Source of the DNA: Trifolium pratense
Taxonomy: Eukaryota > Streptophyta > Magnoliopsida > Fabales > Fabaceae
Assembly: GCF_020283565.1 (NCBI RefSeq)
Contig: NC_060063.1
Span: forward strand, 20,216,720-20,280,719
Reading direction: 5' to 3'
Length of the DNA: 64,000 bases
This document shows, one piece after another, positions 45,586-56,725 of the stretch; the first letter of the stretch is position 1; every line of letters starts with the position of its first letter. The notes under the pieces were generated by a model. It was given only the letters and a program-made list of their open reading frames with translations. It had not been told where the DNA came from and did no database searches. A program made the position numbers and the translations under genes.

Positions 45586-47403
45586 TATATATAATTGTAA
45601 AGCAAACTTTTTTTTGCTGATGTGGCAGTCTAACAAAACTTCTCTTTTTTCCTTTTTTCTAAGCTTAAGTTGGTGCTTATGTGTCATCTCTCATACAATT
45701 ATGATGATGTGACATCTTAAAAAAAATGAATAAATATGGCTAATGATATCAACTTAATGGAAAGAATACATAAGGTCAAGAGTTATCTTGCATTGAATCT
45801 TCTTTATTTACGAAAATAATTACTACCTATTTGTTTTCTTACATTCTAAACTCTCTCATATAATACATACATATAATACACCAACCTTTCAATTATACTA
45901 ATCACCACTAACTCTTCCTTTTCCATCAATTAATTGGTAACAACAATTTGTTATTACAATTGCATTTGCATTTTTACTTAAATGAACATCCTCTTTTTAC
46001 AATTGCATTTGCATGATGCCGAAATAGGAGGGTTTTGTTTAAATGTAATTAGCTCTTACATATATTATTACTATGACCAATTAAATCAATTCTCAAGCTT
46101 TATCATGGAGGAAGTCCTAACCGTGGCATCATAAGGAATTGCATTATATGAATAGTCCTGTTCAATTTCTGTTTAGAACCATTGTATAGAATTGAATAAT
46201 TTAGAATTTATTTTCATTAATAAGAAGAGAGATATGTATATTTTTAGTCAAAAAAAAAAAAAGAAAAAAGAAGAGACATGTATCTTTGTAAACTAAAAAA
46301 AAATTGTAAAGGAAGGTTTTCCCTTCAAAATCATGAGGTATATGTCTATTTATAACTTAATTATTTATAAAAACTCAAATTTGAGTGGTCAATTGATTAT
46401 GAGAGTTTGGTTGTTGAATAGGTCTCGAGGTATGGTCTGGCTTGAATGACCATTGTATGTATTATAGTAGCTTTTTATTATTGATGGTACAACTTGACCT
46501 ATAGATATATTATTTTTATATGAGCTTGATTTCATCCCTACAATACAAAAATACACCATTGTATGGATTGTCGTAACTTTCTATTGCTTGGAACAGTAAA
46601 CAAGGCCGGTCTACGGTATTGCAAGTGAGGTAGTAGCATTAAGCTTGGTATTTTTGTGTTATTTAACATTATAATATACAAATTAGGGTATAAAAAGCCT
46701 CTAATTCTATTGTTAGTTTTTAAAGGATCTCTTTCAAATTTCACTAACCTACATAAAAAGCTTCAAATTTTTACAGATTTTTTTTCCGGTGAGGGATTTT
46801 TACAGTTTTTTACAAATGAGTTTTAATCTATCTCGAAAGTTTATAAACGAACTATTTATTATTTTTTTCTTTTTTTTTATATATACAAACGAGCACTTGG
46901 CATATATGATTAGAGTATACAAGGGGTGCCAACCTAGTTGGGATTTCTTCTATACTTTTTGATGTCATTATGCTCTTAATTCAGTTAAAAAAAAAAAACT
47001 ATTTATTCTTTTAAAGTACATATCTAATATAAAATAGGAATAAATATATTTTTGGTCCTTCTAAATACACCAACTTTCATTTTTAGATTTAATAGAAAAT
47101 ACCGATCAAGTTTATGTCTTGATTAGACACCAAAAAAAATTTCATCATAATTTTTTTTTTCCTTTTTGACTTGATCATAAAAAAGTATTTTTAATATACA
47201 TACCTATCTTTGATAATTTTGTTTGAAGTTGAACTTAGGAAAAACTTATTAACCGCTTAGCAAACTCATTAGTTAGCAGATTAATTGGGTCCATTAAATA
47301 CAATGGACATTATGAATTTTATAAGTCTATTATTAAATTTTAAAAAATTTAATATCATATTATTTTATTCAATAACCAAATAATAAAATAAAATATTTAA
47401 TCA
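45586..47403. other. AT-rich intergenic DNA, copy 2
   Basis: Counterpart of 16734-18551, with single-base and homopolymer differences. No gene recognised. Confidence 0.45.
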
Positions 47404-47433
47404 AACTCATGCATCGCACGGTTTAATTTCTAG
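47404..47433 (+). mobile_element. Helitron 3' terminus, copy 2
   Basis: Hairpin TCATGCATCGCACGG, TTTAATTT, CTAG and T, as at 18552-18580. One base of the first arm differs between copies. Confidence 0.58.
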
Positions 47434-47973
47434 TGATATGCACGAGTTTAATTTCTAGTGATATTGTGAAGGAATTTTTCATCATGTATATAGAAATGCT
47501 CTTTTATTTTTGTCCCAAACACTTATGACCAACAACATGCATTACATTAATTTTACTTAATAAATTATTGTAAAAAGAGATTAACTATTTTTATAAATAA
47601 AATGAACAAACTTATCTATTTTTTAAAACGACTAAAACTAAATTAGGAATAGAAAGGAGTGATAAATCTAATGTACAAAAGTGCATAACAGAATATACAG
47701 AAGCGTTTAAATTATCTCTTTCTTGTGGAATTTTAGCATAACCAACACAAACAATATCTTTTATATTATAAGCTTGTATACACAAGCAAACCTTAACTTA
47801 AATGAAGTTAAAAAATTAGACTAACTTATGAAGTTATAAAGAAAGTGCTTCTTCTTTTTGTCAATAGATCACAATTAATAATAAATTAATAATTGGCTCA
47901 TTAAATTAATTCACTTGGGACTCATTAAATTAAATTATATTAAGCTTAATAATTAGGAAACCGAAGAGTGTAA

Positions 47974-50467
47974 TCCTTTATATATTAAAACAAAATACAT
48001 CTACTAAACATATTTAGCGCCCAAATCTTCTACTATCCCGCTTAAACAATGCTTAATTAAAACTCACGTGCTAAAGTTCCTTGATTACCACCAACTATTT
48101 AGTTTCCAACTCCAACAATAGAAGAACGCTTCGATTCTCTCACTCCATTGTGACAACCCTTCCTCTTCTTCTCTTCTCCAATTTGTTGCGACCTCCCTTC
48201 TTCCTTCCTTCAGATAAGTTGTGCAAACCTTTCTACCTCTTCTTCCTCTCTATTTGTAAACATTTGATTTGAAAACCCTTATTTTTCCTCTTATGTGCGC
48301 AACAAAAAAGGTACTTTTCAATCACCCATTATAAAACGATGTTTTTCCCCAAATCTCACTCATTCACTCCACACAATCTTCCTGCATTGAATTTTCACCG
48401 CACTATGATAAGTCCAGAGAAACGCTCAGTCTTAATCGATTTTTTCCATCGCAACCAGTAGAAATCGTTAATTGCGGCGCCCCGAGTCGCATCAGTTCAG
48501 GCAAGTTTTCACTTAAATTTTCATTTTTTTTCCTTTTAGTTTCATGTTTCACTTTTAATTTTCAATTTTGCTCATTGATTGTTTTGATTTAGCATTAAAT
48601 TAATCATGGATAGTTCATAGATATATGTTAAAGAACTGATGGATGAATTTCAATGTATATTATTATTATTATTATTCATATAATTGATGGTTCTTTGCAC
48701 AAATTCTTTTGGCACATGTTTAAACTACCATTTTTTGTTTTTACGCAATCTCACAAGATGTTGCTTGATTCAATTAAAGTATTTTTTTGGAAGATACAAT
48801 GTCAACGTTCAGGTTCTCAATCGCATAATTTATTTTTGGCAATGGGCAAATCATGTTTTTTGTTAGTTGTTTGTGATTGGTTTGTGTACCATTAATTAAA
48901 CTCATATGTTAGCATCTCAAACTCTTCAGGTTTGGAGCATCGATGTGTACCATTTTATTTTCACTCCAAGTTTCAGCAATTTTTGGTTGATGCATATAGC
49001 ATGGTAGAGTCTTCAAGATTGAATTGGTACAAAACACATCAGAATGGCAAATGCTCAAAACCTTTCCTAAAACTATCTTGAAGCAAGAAGTCTTACCAAT
49101 GGTGAATTTCCTTCAATGTTTGTTTGGAATAAACCCCAACATGAGTGGACAAAGAGGAAGAAGGGATTTGCAGTTGGAATAATACAATTTATTCATCTAG
49201 GAAGTGGTCAACTATATTACCTGAGAACATTGCTTAATCATACCAAAGGAGCAACATCATTTAAAGATATCAGAAGTTTAGAACAGTAAACAATGTTGTC
49301 TATGACACATTTAAATATGCTTGCCATGCTTTGGGTTTGTTGTGAGATGAAAAAGAATTCATTGATGCCCATTATAAAAGCAAGCCATTGAGGGATATCT
49401 TATTATTTAAGGAAGCTTTTTGTAACCTTATTGGTTTTAGACCAACTTAACCAACCATAATTGATTTGGAGCAAAACTTGGCAATATCTAATTGAGAACG
49501 TTTGTAGAGACAAAGATTAGAACTCCAAATTAAAGGTAAGATGATCTTACAATATGATTAAATATTGATTTTAAAAATAGAGATCATCCGGAAAAAATAT
49601 GAGTTTCTGCTGCAAATTTTTAAGCTAGCATTACTATAATTGTTAAATAAGTGGGATATATGTTTTGATAATCATGTCTAAAGCTTATATAGCTCTTGGT
49701 GCCCTTATTAAAGAAAATGTTGTACGTATTTTGTGAGCCTTCCCCCTTGCAAGGAAGAATGTTTTGGTTTGAAGGTGATTTTTTTTTTTTTATTCTGATT
49801 TTACTCATTCAGTTTGCAGTTATTTTATCTTTTCTTACACCTTCTTAAAATGTTAATTTTGTTGCTATTGTTATTTTTAATATATATTCCTTTTGTGTAG
49901 ACGGACCTGTAATTTTGTATTCGATGACGTATGGCGGATATTTAATTTTGAGTAAGGGAGAGAGATTGTCAATCTGATTGACCTGCTGCAGAAATAGAGA
50001 AAATGAGGGTTGAAGCATCATTCTGTTATTTATCTATTTTCCCAATTACCTAACCATTCTTTTTTACTTCTAAAAGTGGAATGTAGCTGTTTTTTTTTCT
50101 TCATAGATACTCCCATTTCAATCTCAATGTGATGCTCATATTCATGTGTGTGTATTTTCTGACTTGGGTGTGATAATTTGATTAAGAATTTGTTTGTGAT
50201 GGATTTAAATGCTAAATTTGTAGGATAAGTTTTTTGTTTTCCAAAGTCAACAACTACTCCTTAGCAGTTAGCACTGTAAAGATACTTTTGATATTTTATT
50301 TGTAATATTTTTTATTATTACTAAAGATGACCAAGTTAAATGGTCACTTAACTATTAACTCATTTAACATGTTTTTATTTTTTTATTTTCTTCTTTTATT
50401 CTATAACAATATATACAAGTAAATGATATATAATTAGACCCGTGCATCGCACGGGTAGAAGTACTAG
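47974..50467 (+). mobile_element. Helitron, deletion derivative with RepHel remnants
   Basis: Begins A|TCCTTTATATATTAAAAC. Ends with the perfect hairpin CCCGTGC-ATC-GCACGGG, then TAGAAGTA and CTAG|T, the textbook Helitron 3' end. Inside, in the same orientation, are decayed pieces of the Helitron Rep/helicase protein (48971-49445). The 2494-bp length and stop codons mean it is non-autonomous. The first 270 bases are repeated at 19121-19388, where copia A interrupted them. Confidence 0.75.
48971..49445 (+). pseudogene. Helitron RepHel remnant
   Basis: Three conserved stretches can be read. 48971-49042 gives FQQFLVDAYSMVESSRLNW, as before the Rep region. 49116-49289 gives FVWNKPQHEWTKRKKGFAVG and GSGQLYYLRTLLN, ending in TAA. 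49297-49445 gives VYDTFKYACHALGLL, stop, DEKEFIDA. This order is seen in plant Helitron helicases just before the PIF1-type helicase. The HUH Rep motif and the helicase Walker motifs are missing. Several stops and deletions make it inactive. Confidence 0.7.
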
Positions 50468-51066
50468 TAATCTCATATAGATCTTGAAGAAGTGAAAGGA
50501 TTGGGAACCAAAGAGTTTGAGCGGCAATACGTATTAAGCATAGCGGGATGATAGCATAATTAGGCGGCAATGTGTTTTTTGTTTTAATATATTAAGGTTT
50601 TACAAAAGTATTTTAAAAATCTGTTTTATGTGCATTTGTTTTTAAAACAAAAAAAGTAAAATAAGTTCAAGAATTTTTGCTTTTCTCTTTTTAAAAACAG
50701 TTTTCTAAGACACTTTTATAAAACACAGTTTAAAAACTAAAAACCAAAATTGTTTCAATCAAGCCCTAGGACTTTGAGAGTATCTATGATGCTGAGGCCA
50801 AACCTAAAACCCAAGGCCAATAATGCAAATGTTTATTTTTTAAAAAAAAAATTATCCAACAATACTGGTGGGTTGGACCACTAATAACGCCAATAGATTC
50901 ATTTTAAAAATGTGGTAGGACATTTTGACATTTAAAACTGCTATTATAAATATGTGGCCGGACCTTTATCGCCACAACATTTTAGCCCTACTCCAAATTT
51001 TGGGATGTAAAAAAACGGTTCTTGTTAGAAGGCTATAGACAACCGTTTTTAAACTCTGTTGGGTTA
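50468..51066. other. Spacer between Helitron and Tourist MITE
   Basis: AT-rich with short TTTTAAAAAC-type words at 50610-50740. No gene or element end recognised. Confidence 0.4.
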
Positions 51067-51474
51067 GACACTGTTTGGTAAGTCCAATAAGCTAACTTAT
51101 AGCTTATTGAACTAACTTATAAGCTTGTTTGAAAAAAATGTGAAGTGTTTGGTAACGAGCTTCTCTAACTAGCTTATAGCGTTTTTTTAGATGCTATTTC
51201 AAGTAGCGTATGAACTTATAGCTTATAGCTTTTTCATTTTATTCCATATTTACCCTCATTAATTTTATTTTTTTATTTTTTAAAAATTATAATAACTACC
51301 CACTAACACTTACAAAAAAAAAACTACCCACTAACTATGTATTTTTATGTCATTTTGTACTTACAACAGCTAAATTTGCCAAACACTTTAATTTTATTCT
51401 ACTAGTTTTTCAGCTATAAGCTACCAGCCATCAGCTATAAGCTAGCTTATAGCTTATTTTTATCCGATAAAGCC
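51067..51474. mobile_element. Tourist-type MITE, diverged
   Basis: Internal AGCTTATAGCTTATT and TATAAGCTAGCTTATAGC words match the MITE at 10177-10577. The ends are GACACTGTTTGGTAAG and TTATCCGATAAAGCC, flanked by TTA (51064-51066, 51475-51477). The TIR match is poor, so this is an old copy. Confidence 0.6.
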
Positions 51475-51609
51475 TTAGTAAAATTTTATAAATCTTCTCA
51501 TAACGATTCTAAATTGTTGTTATTTTAAACCATTCTAGTATATACAGGAGTAATTTCTATTTGTTTCTTAAAAAAAAGTAGGGTCTGGTAAAAATAATCT
51601 ATAAGCTAG

Positions 51610-51938
51610 TGTAATGAGTCCAAATAATGATAAGAGCATGGAAGTGAGGGAATCAAATATGAGGGGCCCACAAGATACACATGAGCAGGAATTTGTTGAG
51701 AGTGGGCCAGGATTGATTGGACCACGTAGGGGAATGAGGATGCGCAAAACAAGCACCCGTTTGGAAGGCTTCAGTCATTGAATTTCTATAAATGATGTAA
51801 TAAGCTATTATTGTTAGTTATGCATGAATTGTGAGCTATTGCTACTTCTCTTCCAATCCCTTCTCTGTACTTGCTACCTACTACTCATCTATCAATATTA
51901 TTCCTCTTTATTCCTCTTCCCTTAATTACCCTGTTTCA
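51610..51938 (+). repeat. 5' LTR of gypsy D
   Basis: 329 bp. Also contains the sequence that encodes the last 57 residues of the polyprotein in the 3' LTR. Confidence 0.92.
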
Positions 51939-51957
51939 TTGGTGCTTTCATTGAGCC

Positions 51958-54900
51958 ATGGCCCCCGCGAATACTAGCACATCGCCACATGGAGTCAAGC
52001 ATAACACCGACGAGATGACGCTGCTTCAGGGAGAAATCTTTGAGCGATTGGAAAGATCTGAAGCTGCGAACGATGACAAGTTCAATCGGATCTTCGCTGC
52101 GTTGGATATTCTCATCGATCAGACTCCATCGAAACAGAACCATGGTGCAGGACTCAACAACCGTCTTCCTTTTCAGGTGAGGAATGTTAAGCTCGAATTT
52201 CCTAGATTTGATGGCACGAATGTGCATGAATGGATATTTCGTACTGAACAATTCTTTGATTATTATGAGACGCCGGATCCTGATCGTTTAACCATTGCAT
52301 CGGTCCATCTTGACAAAGATGTTGTACCGTGGTATCAAATGGTGCAACGAACTACTCCATTTCAATCATGGATTGATTTCACTCGTGCTCTGGAATTGGA
52401 TTATGGTCCTTCCATTTATGAATGTCCTCGTGCAACTCTGTTCAAGTTAACACAAACAGGTACTGTGGCTGAGTATTATTTGAAATTCACATCGTTAGCT
52501 AATCGTGTGTACGGTCTTAGTAATGATGCGATGGTGGACTGTTTCATTAGTGGTTTAACTGATGAAATCCGTCGTGATGTGCTTATCCATACACCAACCT
52601 CTATTGTGAAAGCTGTGTCCCTAGCTAAAGTGTATGAAGAAAAATATACCACCAACACCAAACTACCACAGACCTACCAAAATAACCAAATCACCAACAA
52701 AACTTACGCTGCTAAACCAGAAAATTCGACTAGAAATTCAGCCCCCATCCTCCATACACCCCCTACTAGACCTATGCATCCAAATCAAAGAAACCCTAAC
52801 ATTAAGCGAATTTCTCCAGCTGAAAGGCAGATTAGGAGAGATAAGGGACTGTGTTATTGGTGTGATGAGAAATTCTCATTTACACACAAGTGTCCTAATA
52901 GACAATTAATGCTGCTGCAGTATGATGATGATGGTGACACTCAACTGTTTGATGAAAGTCCTGATCCACCAGACCTAACTACAAATAGCCTTGACACCAA
53001 TTTACCTGAACTACACTTGTCCATGAATGCAATGAAAGGGACCAATAACATGGGAGTCATGAGGTTTGCAGGTTCAATTGGCCATATTGATGTGCAAATC
53101 TTGATTGATGGTGGTAGCTCTGATAACTTTGTCCAGCCACGAATTGCTAAGTTTCTTAAACTACCTGTTGAACCAGCACCTATTTTCAAGGTTTTGGTAG
53201 GTAATGGTGAGATAATGACTGCTGAAGGAGTCATTAAACAGCTACCTATCAACATTCAGAGTCACAAATTAGAGGTGTCAGCTTACTTACTACCTGTAGC
53301 TGGAGCTGATGTGATACTTGGTGCCTCTTGGTTAGCTACATTGGGTCCACATGTAGCTGATTATGCTTCACTGACCTTGAAGTTTTTCCTTAATGGGAAA
53401 TTTGTTACTTTGGTGGGTGATCCCATTGCCAGACCATCACCTGCTCAGTTTCATCATTTGCAGAGATTTTGCAACACGGATGCAATAGCTGAATGTTTTA
53501 CAGTACAATGTGTCAAGCCTCATGAATCATCTGATATCTTCAGAGAGCTACCTACAGATATTGAGCCAGAAATTGCCTTGTTACTACACAATTTCCACAG
53601 TGTATTTCAAACTCCAACTACACTGCCACCTACCAGAGCACACAATCATGCTATTCCATTATTGGAAGGTTCTGATCCAGTCAAAGTTAAACCCTATAGA
53701 TACCCTCACAGTCAGAAGAATCAGATTGAGGTTATGGTTCAGGAGATGCTTCAGCAAGGGATTATACAACGCAGTACAAGCCCTTTTTCATCACCAATTA
53801 TATTGGTTAAAAAAAAGGATGGCACATGGAGATTTTGTACTGACTATAGGGCTTTGAATGCTATTACAGTGAAAGATAGTTTTCCAATACCCACAGTGAA
53901 TGAGCTATTGGATGAACTATTTGGTGCTAAACATTTCTCCAAGCTGGATCTTAGGTTAGGGTACCATCAAATTCTGTTGCAGCCAGAGGATAGGTACAAA
54001 ACAGCTTTTAGGACTCACCAAGGACACTATGAGTGGCTGGTAATGCCATTTGGCTTGACAAATGCACCAGCAACATTTCAGAGCCTCATGAATACTATTT
54101 TTCAAACTGTGTTGAGAAAATATGTATTAGTGTTCTTTGATGATATCTTGATATATAGCAAGACCTGGCAGGAACATTTGGAGCATTTATCTGCAGTGCT
54201 TCAAGTTTTACAGGATAATCAGCTCTTTGTCAAATTGTCTAAGTGTTCTTTTGGTGTGTCAGAAATAGAATACTTAGGCCACACAGTCAATGGCAATGGT
54301 GTCTCTATGGACAAAGAGAAAGTTCAAGCTGTTTTAGATTGGCCTACACCTAAGAATGTGAAGCAATTGAGAGGATTCTTAGGCCTTACAGGATACTACA
54401 GAAGATTTATCAAAGCATATGCCAAAATAGCATCACCTTTAATTGACTTGTTGAAGAAGGAAGCTTATGATTGGACTGTTCAAGCTGAATCTGCATTTCT
54501 TCAGTTAAAAGATGCTATGACAACAGCACCAGTGTTGGCCCTTCCAAATTTTGAAAAACCTTTTATTTTGGAAACTGATGCTTCAGGTACTGGCATTGGA
54601 GCAGTGTTGCACCAAGATGGTCACCCCATTGCTTATTTTTCTAAGAAACTAGTGCCCAGAAATCAAAAGAAATCTGCATATTTTAGGGAAATGTTGGCTA
54701 TTGCTGAAGCCATTGCTAAATTCAGACATTATTTGCTTGGTCATAAATTCATCATTCGTACAGATCAAAAGAGTTTGAGGAATTTGATGGAGCAAACTCT
54801 TCAAACACCTGATCAACAAGACTGGCTTCATAAGTTTCTGGGGTATGATTTCTCTATTGAATACAAACCAGGTAAAGACAATATTGCTGCTGATGCTCTA

Positions 54901-56568
54901 TCTAGAGTGATGACAATAGCATGGTCTGAGCCACAATATGATATTTTGCAACAGATTAAAGCGGCACAAAAGCAAGATACTACCTTGATAGAGATTACAC
55001 AGAAATGTGTTCAATCAAATCAGGACGACTCTCATTATACAGTCAAGGGTGACTTATTATTTTGGAAGCAAAGAATAGTAATTCCTCAAGACAGTTCATT
55101 AATTCAACAACTTTTGTTTGAATTACATACCTCACCTTTAGGGGGTCATGCTGGCATTACTAGGACCCTAGCAAGGGTCAAGGCACAATTTTATTGGTCT
55201 GGTATGAAAAGAGATATTGTGCAGTATATACAAAGCTGTGAAATATGTCAAAAAGCAAAAACTGTTAATACTTCACCTGCAGGCTTGCTACAACCATTAC
55301 CTATTCCATCACAGGTATGGGAGGATATTGCTATGGACTTCATTACTGGGTTACCTTCCTCTCAAGGGTACACAGTAATCTTGGTAGTAGTTGACAGGTT
55401 AACAAAATTTGCTCATTTTATACCATTGAAGACTGACTATACCAGCAGATCAGTAGCTGAAGCATTTATGCATCACATTGTTAAGCTCCATGGTATGCCA
55501 AAATCCATTGTCTCTGATAGGGACAAAGTATTTACTAGTCAATTTTGGCAACAATTGTTCAAGTTGCAAGGCACTAGCTTGACAATGAGCTCAGCATACC
55601 ACCCTCAGACAGATGGCCAATCTGAGGTGCTCAACAAAACACTTGAATTGTTTTTAAGGTGTTTTACATTCAACAAACCAACTGCTTGGTTTAAAGCCTT
55701 GGCTTGGTCTGAGTTTTGGTACAATACTGCTTTCCAGACCAGTATTGGTATGACACCTTTCAAAGCTTTATATGGAAGGGATCCTCCTACTCTGGTCAGA
55801 TATCAACCTCAAACAACTGATCCTCCAACAGTGCAGGAAGAACTAATGGAGAGAGATCAGATACTGCAGCAGTTGAAGTCTCATTTGGAGAGAGCGCAAC
55901 AATATATGAAGAAACAGGCAGATAAGCATAGAAGTGAGCTTGTTTTGAAGGTGGGAGATATGGTACTGGTCAAGCTTCAGCCATATAGACAACAATCTCT
56001 GGCTTTGAGAAAGAATCAGAAATTAGGGATGAGATACTTTGGCCCCTTTGAAATCATAGCTCGAGTGGGTGAGGTAGCTTACAAACTACAACTGCCGGCT
56101 TATGCAAAAATACACCCAGTATTTCATGTATCACAGTTGAAGCCATTTAAAGGGGTGCCTCAAGATCAATATATGCCACTACCCCTCTCAATGTCTGAAG
56201 TAGGCCCTATGATACAACCTGCAGCAGTGTTAGATGCTAGAACAGTCCTGCGTGGCACACAAGAAATCCAACAGTTATTGATTCAATGGGATCAATACAC
56301 AGCTGCTGAAGCTACTTGGGAGGATGTTGATACCTTGCGTAGCAAGTTTCCTACATTCAACCTTGAGGACAAGGTTGCTTTTAAAGGAGATGGCATTGTA
56401 ATGAGTCCAAATAATGATAAGAGCATGGAAGTGAGGGAATCAAATATGAGGGGCCCACAAGATACACATGAGCAGGAATTTGTTGAGAGTGGGCCAGGAT
56501 TGATTGGACCACGTAGGGGAATGAGGATGCGCAAAACAAGCACCCGTTTGGAAGGCTTCAGTCATTGA
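51958..56568 (+). CDS. Gypsy D Gag-Pol polyprotein with chromodomain-like end (1536 aa)
   Basis: Domains in order: gag (about 1-270; FPRFDGTNVHEWIFRTEQFF, AEYYLKFTSLANRV); zinc knuckle CYWCDEKFSFTHKC (about 299-312); aspartic protease LIDGGSSDNF (about 381); RT with KKKDGTWRFCTDYRALN and the catalytic VLVFFDDILIYSK (about 722-734); RNase H with LETDASGTGIGAVL (about 870); integrase with zinc-binding H..GHAG/CEICQKAK (about 1056-1100) and the DDE contexts MDFITGLP, IVSDRDKVF and HPQTDGQSEVLNKTLE (about 1124-1225); and a chromodomain-like segment LLIQWDQYTAAEATWEDV (about 1440). RLGYHQI replaces the usual RSGYHQI in RT. ATG at 51958 lies 20 bases after the LTR. The stop is inside the 3' LTR. 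No interruption seen. Confidence 0.93.
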   Translation: MAPANTSTSPHGVKHNTDEMTLLQGEIFERLERSEAANDDKFNRIFAALDILIDQTPSKQNHGAGLNNRLPFQVRNVKLEFPRFDGTNVHEWIFRTEQFFDYYETPDPDRLTIASVHLDKDVVPWYQMVQRTTPFQSWIDFTRALELDYGPSIYECPRATLFKLTQTGTVAEYYLKFTSLANRVYGLSNDAMVDCFISGLTDEIRRDVLIHTPTSIVKAVSLAKVYEEKYTTNTKLPQTYQNNQITNKTYAAKPENSTRNSAPILHTPPTRPMHPNQRNPNIKRISPAERQIRRDKGLCYWCDEKFSFTHKCPNRQLMLLQYDDDGDTQLFDESPDPPDLTTNSLDTNLPELHLSMNAMKGTNNMGVMRFAGSIGHIDVQILIDGGSSDNFVQPRIAKFLKLPVEPAPIFKVLVGNGEIMTAEGVIKQLPINIQSHKLEVSAYLLPVAGADVILGASWLATLGPHVADYASLTLKFFLNGKFVTLVGDPIARPSPAQFHHLQRFCNTDAIAECFTVQCVKPHESSDIFRELPTDIEPEIALLLHNFHSVFQTPTTLPPTRAHNHAIPLLEGSDPVKVKPYRYPHSQKNQIEVMVQEMLQQGIIQRSTSPFSSPIILVKKKDGTWRFCTDYRALNAITVKDSFPIPTVNELLDELFGAKHFSKLDLRLGYHQILLQPEDRYKTAFRTHQGHYEWLVMPFGLTNAPATFQSLMNTIFQTVLRKYVLVFFDDILIYSKTWQEHLEHLSAVLQVLQDNQLFVKLSKCSFGVSEIEYLGHTVNGNGVSMDKEKVQAVLDWPTPKNVKQLRGFLGLTGYYRRFIKAYAKIASPLIDLLKKEAYDWTVQAESAFLQLKDAMTTAPVLALPNFEKPFILETDASGTGIGAVLHQDGHPIAYFSKKLVPRNQKKSAYFREMLAIAEAIAKFRHYLLGHKFIIRTDQKSLRNLMEQTLQTPDQQDWLHKFLGYDFSIEYKPGKDNIAADALSRVMTIAWSEPQYDILQQIKAAQKQDTTLIEITQKCVQSNQDDSHYTVKGDLLFWKQRIVIPQDSSLIQQLLFELHTSPLGGHAGITRTLARVKAQFYWSGMKRDIVQYIQSCEICQKAKTVNTSPAGLLQPLPIPSQVWEDIAMDFITGLPSSQGYTVILVVVDRLTKFAHFIPLKTDYTSRSVAEAFMHHIVKLHGMPKSIVSDRDKVFTSQFWQQLFKLQGTSLTMSSAYHPQTDGQSEVLNKTLELFLRCFTFNKPTAWFKALAWSEFWYNTAFQTSIGMTPFKALYGRDPPTLVRYQPQTTDPPTVQEELMERDQILQQLKSHLERAQQYMKKQADKHRSELVLKVGDMVLVKLQPYRQQSLALRKNQKLGMRYFGPFEIIARVGEVAYKLQLPAYAKIHPVFHVSQLKPFKGVPQDQYMPLPLSMSEVGPMIQPAAVLDARTVLRGTQEIQQLLIQWDQYTAAEATWEDVDTLRSKFPTFNLEDKVAFKGDGIVMSPNNDKSMEVRESNMRGPQDTHEQEFVESGPGLIGPRRGMRMRKTSTRLEGFSH

Positions 56569-56725
56569 ATTTCTATAAATGATGTAATAAGCTATTATTG
56601 TTAGTTATGCATGAATTGTGAGCTATTGCTATTTCTCTTCCAATCCCTTCTCTGTACTTGCTACCTACTACTCATCTATCAATATTATTCCTGTTTATTC
56701 CTCTTCCCTTAATTACCCTGTTTCA
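56397..56725 (+). repeat. 3' LTR of gypsy D
   Basis: 329 bp. The polyprotein ends at 56568 within it. Confidence 0.92.

Larger units (their letters stand above)
41914..48244 (+). repeat. Segmental duplication, copy 2
   Basis: Matches 9738-19388 plus 41886-41901, without the MITE, hAT/solo LTR or copia A. Unlike copy 1 it continues past 48244 into the rest of the Helitron. It has its own intron 5 and scattered base changes. Confidence 0.88.
51610..56725 (+). mobile_element. Ty3/gypsy chromovirus D (Reina-like), apparently intact
   Basis: 5116 bp with 329-bp LTRs (51610-51938, 56397-56725) starting TGTAATGAGTCC and ending CTGTTTCA. Target duplication GCTAG (51605-51609, 56726-56730). Only two LTR mismatches were noticed (CTACTT/CTATTT, CCTCTT/CCTGTT). 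The sequence after the 5' LTR is TTGGTGCTTTCATTGAGCC; the priming tRNA was not identified. One uninterrupted polyprotein fills the interior. The short LTRs and C-terminal chromodomain-like region suggest the Reina clade. It may be capable of moving. Confidence 0.92.
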
